Source: Albugo candida (lineage: Eukaryota > Oomycota > Peronosporomycetes > Albuginales > Albuginaceae). From it: a stretch of DNA of 64,000 nucleotides. Shown in pieces: positions 56,704 through 64,000 of the stretch (within the stretch, counting starts at the first letter, position 1; the number at the start of each line of letters is the position of its first letter). Under the pieces are notes generated by a model. The model did not search any database. It worked only from the letters and a program-made list of their open reading frames with translations, and was not told the DNA's origin. The translations under genes were made by a program, and so were the position numbers. The stretch is from positions 352,635-416,634 of the forward strand of contig CAJNAR010000162.1 of NCBI GenBank assembly GCA_905220665.1. Reading direction: 5' to 3'.

Positions 56704-59380
56704 ATGGCGACGCAATTGGAGAAGCAGGATTCCATGTCTTTAAAGAGGGTGAGTGGCTGGTCATAGTTGCAGGTGTTCATATTTAGTAGAGTCAGAAAAT
56801 CTGACTGCTCTAGTTGCGGAGCCTATTTTAGAAAACAAATATTTCTATGAGAGATGAAAACACGTCTTACTGCTGTTCTGTGAATATGTTAATCTGTGAG
56901 TATTTTAATCAGTTGCACGTTAAACTGTCATTGTGTATGCTGCGATCACAAGCAACGTGATCCATCAATGAATACACTTGGAGTCACAATTAACCCTGCA
57001 GCTGAAATATCGGTCGGTATATAGCAATGAAAATTGTATTTCTATGGTACAGAAAAGAACACCATGTCTGCGCTTCAGAAATGAGTTTTGAACATTTGTT
57101 GACGGGAAGCAATTTTGACAACAGGAAGATGACTGCTGGTGAAGAAATGGACATAGAACTAAACTCCTAACTATCTTCTCCACTCGATGTATCGTCGAGA
57201 CTGCAGACAAGAACGTCAAGAAGCGTTGCAAGCAACACTTCTCAGATCTGTGAGCCAGAAAGAATCATCATCTATCATAAGCTGCAACAAGCAAGATTTC
57301 ACCTGCATCACATTCCCCAAACTCTTCAAATTGCACCGACTCGATGATAAAGAAAGGGTGGTGCAATTTGCGGAGATCATAGACACATTGTTGATTGTAG
57401 AGGAGATAACCTTCAAGTCATTTCTCCATTACATCACCTTGTATACGAGAAAAAGCGCGAAAGAGGACATAATATATATTCGACAAACCGACAGAAAGAT
57501 GGCAAGTTGGATGCGGATCCAGTGACGATGGCTTCCAGCAAATAGTTTTGTGGATGGAATATGCACACTTGAAGGAAGGCAACACGCAACGTATATTACC
57601 GATTAAGCTGTGAACAAGCTCGTGGCAGCAGAAAAAACGCAACAATGGATAATATAACTGAAATATAATGACATTTCACGTCAGCGCTTCGCTCTATACT
57701 CCGTTGTACAATTCCTACGTGAGTGCCTGATCCGACTACTTCTAATTGTACTGAAAAAGTCATTACAAGTTGTTGATCAAAGAAGCCCTCGCAAAGCATC
57801 CTAAAAGCTTCGGATCCACACATACGCCGAGCGACAAGTTTCTGAAGTAGATTTGAATATAGAAGCATTGTGGTGTGTGTTTTATCGTTTGCAAAGTTCA
57901 AATAAACTTCAGAAATTCAAGGAAAAAGAGGGAAATATGGCAATCGGTCGAAATCAACCGAAGTTACAAAATTGGATGATGCGAAGTACGCTGGAACAGC
58001 CGAACGAAATAATTATACTTTGATTCTAATGGAAGGAGACTCGGAAAAACATCTGACGATTGGGAGAGTTTTGGTCGTAGGAAGAAATTTCTACGGTTAG
58101 GTCCCCTAAAAAGAAAGCTTTCAAAGGTTTGTGAAGCAAGCCGTTCTCAATAATGAAAGTATACAAACCATCGCAAAGAATCTTAGGCACAAATATGGTC
58201 AAGTGGAACAGTCAATAAAATCACTGCGCTATGGGAATTTGATCATTATGGCTGATCAAGATCACGATGGAAGTTACATGCAACTTCTTGCGATCAATTC
58301 ATTAAATCATTTCTGGCCATCATTAGTTCAAATTAAAGGCTGTATGCACGAATTAATCACTCCAATTGTCAACTGCGCAAACAAAAGAATGGACAGGGTG
58401 TTTTACACGCTACCAAAGTATGAATTATGTAGGCTGGCCACCAAAATGGTCAAGGATGTAGGATTAAGTATTATAAAGGTCTCGGGGCACTCACAACAGA
58501 AGAAGCAAAATATTATTTTCCCGTTTACCGACGCCTCCATTGGATTACAGCTATAAAAATGAAGAATTTGGCGACTCGATTAACATGGCATTTTTCAAAA
58601 ACGAGTCGAAGAGCGAAAAGATTGGTTGCAATGATGCGCAACTGACACTAATGCGGATTATACCACTGATGGCATGCCCCTACTTAGCTTACGTCTACTT
58701 TGATGGTAAATTAACGATTCACCCAAAGGTTTTCGTTGTAGGTTCGTCAATAAAGAAGTCATCTTGCTCTTTAGGCCCGATACTATGCAATCTATTTCTT
58801 TCCTAATGAACGGATTCAAACCATCACAACGCAGAGTCCTCTATTGTTGGCTTAAATGCAACTGCAAGGTACGCAGGATTGATTGCATAACGTCTATGCC
58901 ATACTGAGCACACTTGAAATCATAGGTGGAAATCAAAGTTGTACAATTAGCCGGGTGTGTGTGTGAGCGTTCATGGTATCATTATAGTGAAACAAATCTG
59001 CATGAAACGATCATCAAAATAGCTCAAGGCTTTTCAGGGTGTGATCATGCGAACCCATCATCTCTAAATGGACAAGGCGTTACTCGGATCGTAACTAGGA
59101 AAGATGCACATAGCCCTCGTTAGATTTTTTCCAAATTGGCGTTGATTGCGTACAAGATCCTTGATCCTAAAATGATTCCTTACTGAGCATCATTGATGAA
59201 GACGGGCGATTCATCGGCCAGAATAGTATGCTTCGGTAATTCCGATGGTGCTGGTGAATGGAAGTGAGGATATCAGAACATGCCGGCCGACCTCGACCCT
59301 AAATTATAATCCTGTGGATCTCATCGAGAATCTACGTGTTCAGCTCTCCGTCGTAGTCTAGAAGACTTTGAATATGAAAA
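56704..59380 (+). pseudogene. TOP2: DNA topoisomerase II pseudogene
   Basis: A decayed copy of eukaryotic type IIA topoisomerase, recognisable in order across three frames. A possible first exon MATQLEKQDSMSLKR lies at 56704. The GHKL region is near 57085-57120 (EMSFEHLLTGSNFDN) and 57165-57235 (IFSTRCIVETADKNVKK). The transducer is at 57280-57620 (DFTCITFPKLFKLHRLDD, then VDGICTLEGRQHATYITD). The TOPRIM is at 58010-58070 (TLILMEGDSEK, VVGRNFYG) and 58200-58290 (SLRYGNLIIMADQDHDGSY). The breakage domain lies near 58780-59130 (LMNGFKPSQRRVLYC, VEIKVVQLAG). A GT-AG intron (58869-58925) is retained, so the copy arose at the DNA level. The catalytic-tyrosine position (SPR-Y-IF) is the stop TAG at 59121. 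Homology ends near 59360, where LINE copy B begins. Confidence 0.88.
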
Positions 59381-59399
59381 GCCGTAACAAAAGTTTCCG

Positions 59400-61200
59400 G
59401 GATGTATGATGTGGTTCGTCCGCCATGCCAAGATTGTACCAAACGTTCGGCGTACTTCGATTACCAGTAGCAGCTTTATAATCTAATTCCAGGTCGCGGT
59501 GGAACCACATGGGTTGTTTCATGTAGTTCTGACGGCGCTGAAGTACACTTCAATCTGGAATTATAATGCTCCAATCCATTGATGCCACATTTCAAGTGTG
59601 TGTCCACCAAGAACATGTTCTCTTCCACTGAACCATTTTTCCATGTCGATGAGGTGCGATGGTAAATATGTCAGTCGGCTTGTGTGGCTCAAACGAAGGC
59701 TGTATAAGTTGTAAAAATTCCGTCGAAGCATTTGCCCAATTCGCGGGAGTAATTATCGATACATCGGACTAGAACTGCTGAAGGGAATAATTACGTTGTA
59801 GCTTCGATCGCCCGTCAAAAAAGAATTTTGTAGTGAGTTATCTTGTCGACAAAGTTATAAAAACTCTTGGGGAACGTACTTCGATTCTTTGCTTGCGTTT
59901 CCTACTAAGCACAAACGGATTTAACGTCGATTGCCACTGTCAAATAGTCTCTGCTGTTATGTCCATGTGCATCGTGTTGTGCCACAGACGCTATAAAATC
60001 ATCGTCTGCGCAACCAGTAGTCGACCACTGACAATTCCTACACGTCGAAACCATACACCAAAACCTTCAAAAATACGCTTGTCGAGAGTCGAAATAACCA
60101 TTGAATGGGTTAGTTTCTGGCCGAACGGAATACCCAAATACTTGACCGAATCCTCCGGACCAATTATGGTCAAATTGGGAATACGTGGACACGGCATGGT
60201 CCGATTCAACGAAAGAAAGGATGATCTGCTCAGGTTGATTTTCGCGCCAAATCCATCGCAATAGATTTGAACGAGTTCGAGCTACGTAAAAACACCATTT
60301 GGTGTCTCTCCACGCAATGACAAATCGTCTGCAAAACAAAATCAATCCAGCTGCGGCAGTCGTGCCATTAATCCAAATGCCATGTTCTTCATGTTGTTGA
60401 AGTAAGTTTCCAAAGGTTCGATCGTCATTAAAAGAGTAATGCTGAGAGATCGTTAACTTCTTTTACTCCAGGTTGTGTTGTAATGGATGGTGTGATATTT
60501 CCATTCATGATCAACTGCGCTTTCATGTTAGTACAAGAGACGAACCCAGTCCACCGTCTGTTTTTCGGAGACGCGAAAAATGTATGTCTTATTGACCCGA
60601 TCATAAAATTTCCCAAAGTCGAGAGAAGAGGCATACGCTTCGTCTCTACGATGAGTGACCAATTCATGGATGTCTGTAAGATGTCGAATGTGCTGATGCA
60701 TTGATCTTCCTCGCAAAAATGCGTTTTGATCTTGATGGATCTATTTCGGTGAAAACTTTCGCAATCGATGCGCCAACACTTTTGGAAGTACTTTCCTATC
60801 AACAAAAAGTAGTGGGATCGGTCTATAGTTGACAGGATCAACCCGTGATTTTTTCTTGAACAACAATGTGATTAACGAGTGACGTTGTGATCGAAGTAAG
60901 ATATCTTTTTCCAGCTGATGTTCAAGCAAGAGCTTCGGACATTCGCCAAAAGTTTGCGTATCAAGCTGACAAATATACCCAGTAATTCAAGCATACTCGG
61001 AGAGCAACTACTTCGCATGTGCTTCATCGTTTCCGCCATCTCAGTCGTACTTGAGCGAGTTGAGAGACGGTCTTGCTTTTCTGACTCAAGAAAACTTGAA
61101 TCGAATCCACTAGTTTTTTCACCTCTTTATCGATTCATGGCTCTTTATAGAGGCAAATTCGGGAATTCTTCTTATATGAATTTGACGATGACTCTACGCT
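59400..61200 (-). mobile_element. LINE copy B (degenerate, truncated)
   Basis: On the minus strand it matches LINE A segment 46370-48140 collinearly. Shared blocks include IPNLTIIGPEDSVKYLGIPF (near 60180), the HAVSTYSQFDH block near 60200, the ADD-containing RT core near 60320 and GNITPSITTQPGVKE (near 60480). It lacks the endonuclease and the 3' end. Many stops. Confidence 0.8.
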
Positions 61201-61979
61201 AGTGTTGTCAAAGCGGGCGCCGTCGTCTCAGTTTTGATCGAGTATCAGTTTTTATATCAAAATAGCACATGAACACACTTGAACCGTAATGAAAATATAT
61301 TTCACGAGAAGAAAGTAGCTTTTGTTTATCGGAAAGTCTCGGTATCATGCAATAAAAAGTAGGGCACAGGGACTAAAGTAAATGAATTAGAGCATGTTTT
61401 TATCAACGTGAAGTATTCATATTTAGAAAAGCACCTCCGATATCTTTGTGCTATAGGTCCAACTACTGATTCTCTGAAGAATTTTCTCTTGTTGGACTCG
61501 GCTATTTAATATCTTACATTTTGTCGATGAATTTTTTAACCTACATTCTGCATTGCTCAAAATTTTAAAAAAAAGTTTAGTACTATAGAGCAAAAACAAA
61601 AGGTGTACAGATAAAATATTTTGACCAAAGTTTCTGACCTTGTAGCCTATTGGTTGTGGTGATTGCACATAGAAACACATACCACGGGTGAGGGTTCGTA
61701 CCTCCCCCATGTCAGTTAATCATAAAGCCCGGTAACACTGTAAATTTTAACCAGCAGCTCAGTTGAAGTTGTCGATATTACTAAAATAAGACGAATTCAC
61801 TTCTCTAGGTCTTGCTGGACAATCTCTAGGTGGTTCTCCGAGCGAAGAAGCATTTTTGTGCACGAGCGCGGGAGCGGTCGGGATGAAGATTTTGCTCACG
61901 ATACATTCCGAAGTTTATTCATAAGCAGGCATACCTGCGAGGTTTGGGGGCTAAAGAAAAAGTGGAGATTAGTAAAATT
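61201..61979. other. Spacer between LINE remnants
   Basis: A/T-rich, no gene. Contains the tRNA-like stretch listed separately. Confidence 0.35.
61634..61715 (+). other. tRNA-like / SINE-head-like sequence (weak)
   Basis: TAGCCTATTGG fits an A box and GGTTCGTACC resembles a B box. The ends CTGACCT and ATGTCAG can pair at six of seven positions. The T and anticodon arms do not fold properly, so a functional tRNA is unlikely; a tRNA-derived SINE fragment is possible. Confidence 0.25.
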
Positions 61980-63737
61980 AAAGGGAAACTTGAATGAAAT
62001 AAATATTTTTTTCGATTTTCTCACATGAATCATCTGAGGCGAGTTCGGAGCTATAAAGAGAGCCCATGACATCACCCTAATGATCCCTAGAGTCGGCAAT
62101 AATTATCCTGGGGCTCGCTACCATGGTGCCACCTTTTTTGATCAGGTTTTTGATCGGCACGCGACCACAAGAACTATCCGGAAGGCAGAAAATATGCTTT
62201 AAAAAGTTCTCTTCATTCTTCACGAGATGAGCGCAACCTTCATCTTGATTATATTCGGAATCATTTACGACCTAAACTCTAAATTAACCGAGACACGAAT
62301 CGAAAAAATGCGTTGACTGATTCGTGTCTTGAGTTCGATATAGAGCTGCTACAGCTTCCATAACAGGCTTCCTAGACTCAACATCACGTCGGCTTTCTTG
62401 TGAGATGCTTTTCGCAACTTCTTGACGTTGTTTCTTGATTTTCGTGTTCCAACTTTCCAACACTTTTTCAAGAGTCGTAGTTGTGCGCAACTTTTTGTGC
62501 ACCAAAATCGCTTCCCATTTGGTAGCTTCGGCAACTTCAGGATATCCAAATAGTCGTTAGTAACATTTATAATATACTTGCGCTTGTTTTTTGATCGCAT
62601 TCGCAAAAGTTTCTTTTTGTGTCACATGATCTTCTGTATGTGGTGGACGCAATTATTCAGTGTTTTTATATCATTGTAAATAGCTGTTCCGAGATGCGGA
62701 TAATCTTCAGACACTCGGCAAACGTCTCCATATCAATCAGATAAGATATAGCTGGTAGCTCGTCGATATCTGAAGAGTGCCTGATCGCTTTCGCCATTTT
62801 GGTCGTACTTTAGCGACTTGAGAGATAGCGTTGCTCTTGTGACTAAAGGGAAACTTGAATCGATTCACGTATCTTTTTGATTTCTTTCACATGGATTATT
62901 TGGTTCGAGATCGGTGCTATAGATAGAGCCCATGACATCACCCTAATGACCCCTAGAAACGCCAATAATTATCTTCCGGCTCGATATCAGGGTGCCACAT
63001 TTTTTAGTCAGGTTTTCGATCGGCACGCGACCACAAGAACTATCCGTAAGACAGAAATATGCTTGGAAAAGTTTTCTTCATGCTTCACGAGATGAGCGCA
63101 ACCTTCATCTTGATTGTATGTGGAATTATTTTCGATTTAAATCCCTAATCAACCGAGACACGAATCGAGAAAATGGGGTGACTGATTGGTGTCCTGAGTT
63201 CGATATAGAGCTGCTACAGCTTTCATAAAAGACTCTCTAGACTCAACATCACGTCGGCTTTCTTGTGAGATGCTTTTCGCAATCTCTTGACGTTGTTTCT
63301 TGATTTTCGTGATCCAACTTTCCAACATTTGTTCGAGAGTCGTAGTTGTGCGCAACTTTTTGTGCACCAAAATCGCTTCCCATTTGGTAGCTTCGGCAAC
63401 TTCAGGATATCCAAATAGTCGTTAGTAACATTTATAATATACTTGCGCTTGTTTTTTGATCGCATTCGCAAAAGTTTCTTTTTGTGTCACATGATCTGTA
63501 TGTGGTGGACGCAATTATTCAGTGTTTTTATATCATTGTAAATAGCTGTTCCGAGATGCGGATAATCTTCAGACACTCGCCAAAAGCTTTCATATCAAAG
63601 TGATAAGATGCAGCTTGTAGTCCTCCTATATCTGAAGAGTGCCGGATCGCGTTTGCCATTTCGGTTGTACTTAACCGACTTAGGAGACAGTGTTGCGCTT
63701 TTGACGAAAGGGAAACTAGAATTGATGCACGTATCTT
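61980..63737. repeat. Subtelomeric tandem array of a LINE segment (period about 865 bp)
   Basis: Unit starts, marked by AAAGGGAAACTTGAAT, lie at 61980, 62845 and 63707. Each unit corresponds to LINE A positions about 48075-48750 followed by 47905-48075, so the head-to-tail joint lies within the LINE. Units 1 and 2 carry the same minus-strand linker fragment (62284-62505 and 63149-63370, beginning VHKKLRTTTTLE). Unit 3 ends after about 30 bp where the telomere starts. Confidence 0.85.
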
Positions 63738-64000
63738 TTTAGGGTTTAGGGTTTAGGGTTTAGGGTTTAGGGTTTAGGGTTTAGGGTTTAGGGTTTAGGG
63801 TTTAGGGTTTAGGGTTTAGGGTTTAGGGTTTAGGGTTTAGGGTTTAGGGTTTTAGGGTTTAGGGTTTAGGGTTTAGGGTTTAGGGTTTAGGGTTTAGGGT
63901 TTTAGGGTTTAGGGTTTAGGGTTTAGGGTTTAGGGTTTAGGGTTTAGGGTTTAGGGTTTAGGGTTTAGGGTTTAGGGTTTAGGGTTTAGGGTTTAGGGTT
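63738..64000 (+). repeat. Telomere, TTTAGGG repeats
   Basis: 37 units of TTTAGGG plus two bases, G-rich strand running towards the right edge, so this is the right chromosome end. Two units are TTTTAGGG (T runs at 63850-63853 and 63900-63903). The join to LINE sequence falls in a run of T shared by both. Confidence 0.98.

Noticed and set aside
61634..61715. Functional tRNA gene
   Set aside because: T and anticodon arms do not fold to standard lengths.

Overview
The window is a eukaryotic chromosome end. The last 263 bases (63738-64000) are a telomere of TTTAGGG repeats reading towards the right edge. TTTAGGG telomeres, very short GT-AG introns (mostly 32-76 nt), dense genes on both strands, a BRCA2 homologue with BRC repeats and half-tRNA-primed copia elements suggest an oomycete. 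The compactness fits a small-genome biotroph such as Albugo, but the genus is an inference.

Region 1 (1-36533) is an ordinary gene-dense arm. In order: a PUF60-like splicing factor (-, cut by the left edge); a PH/variant-FYVE protein (-); a UBR1-type N-degron E3 ligase with UBR box, ClpS domain, RING and UBLC (+); a BRCA2 homologue (+); a PTC7-like PP2C phosphatase (+); a small membrane ORF (-); a cysteine-rich type I membrane protein (+); an RBBP6/Mpe1-like protein (-); a polo-like kinase (+); a TMEM222/RTE1 protein (-); a small C-tail membrane protein (-), divergent from the LCB1 subunit of serine palmitoyltransferase (+) with 12 bp between start codons; an acidic, possibly secreted protein (+); a KIX-domain protein (-); and two unrecognised genes. 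I resolved exon boundaries by restoring reading frame across GT-AG sites (one GC-AG).

Region 2 (37073-54441) is a transposon graveyard: a broken Ty1/copia element with matching 263-bp LTRs, a long-TIR non-autonomous element, a decayed Tc1-like transposase, a decayed APE-type LINE on the minus strand with its endonuclease region present twice, and a second broken copia element.

Region 3 (54442-64000) is subtelomeric. It holds an 805-bp inverted-repeat element, a small intron-containing gene encoding a 21-residue tandem repeat, and a near full-length topoisomerase II pseudogene in which the catalytic-tyrosine codon is TAG. A second decayed LINE copy follows, then a tandem array of an ~865-bp LINE segment whose third unit is cut after about 30 bp and joined directly to the telomere.

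The most interesting parts are the subtelomeric architecture (LINE-segment array capped by telomere, topoisomerase II relic, 21-residue repeat gene), the uniform FxTG signature of the BRC repeats, and the very tight bidirectional LCB1 start.
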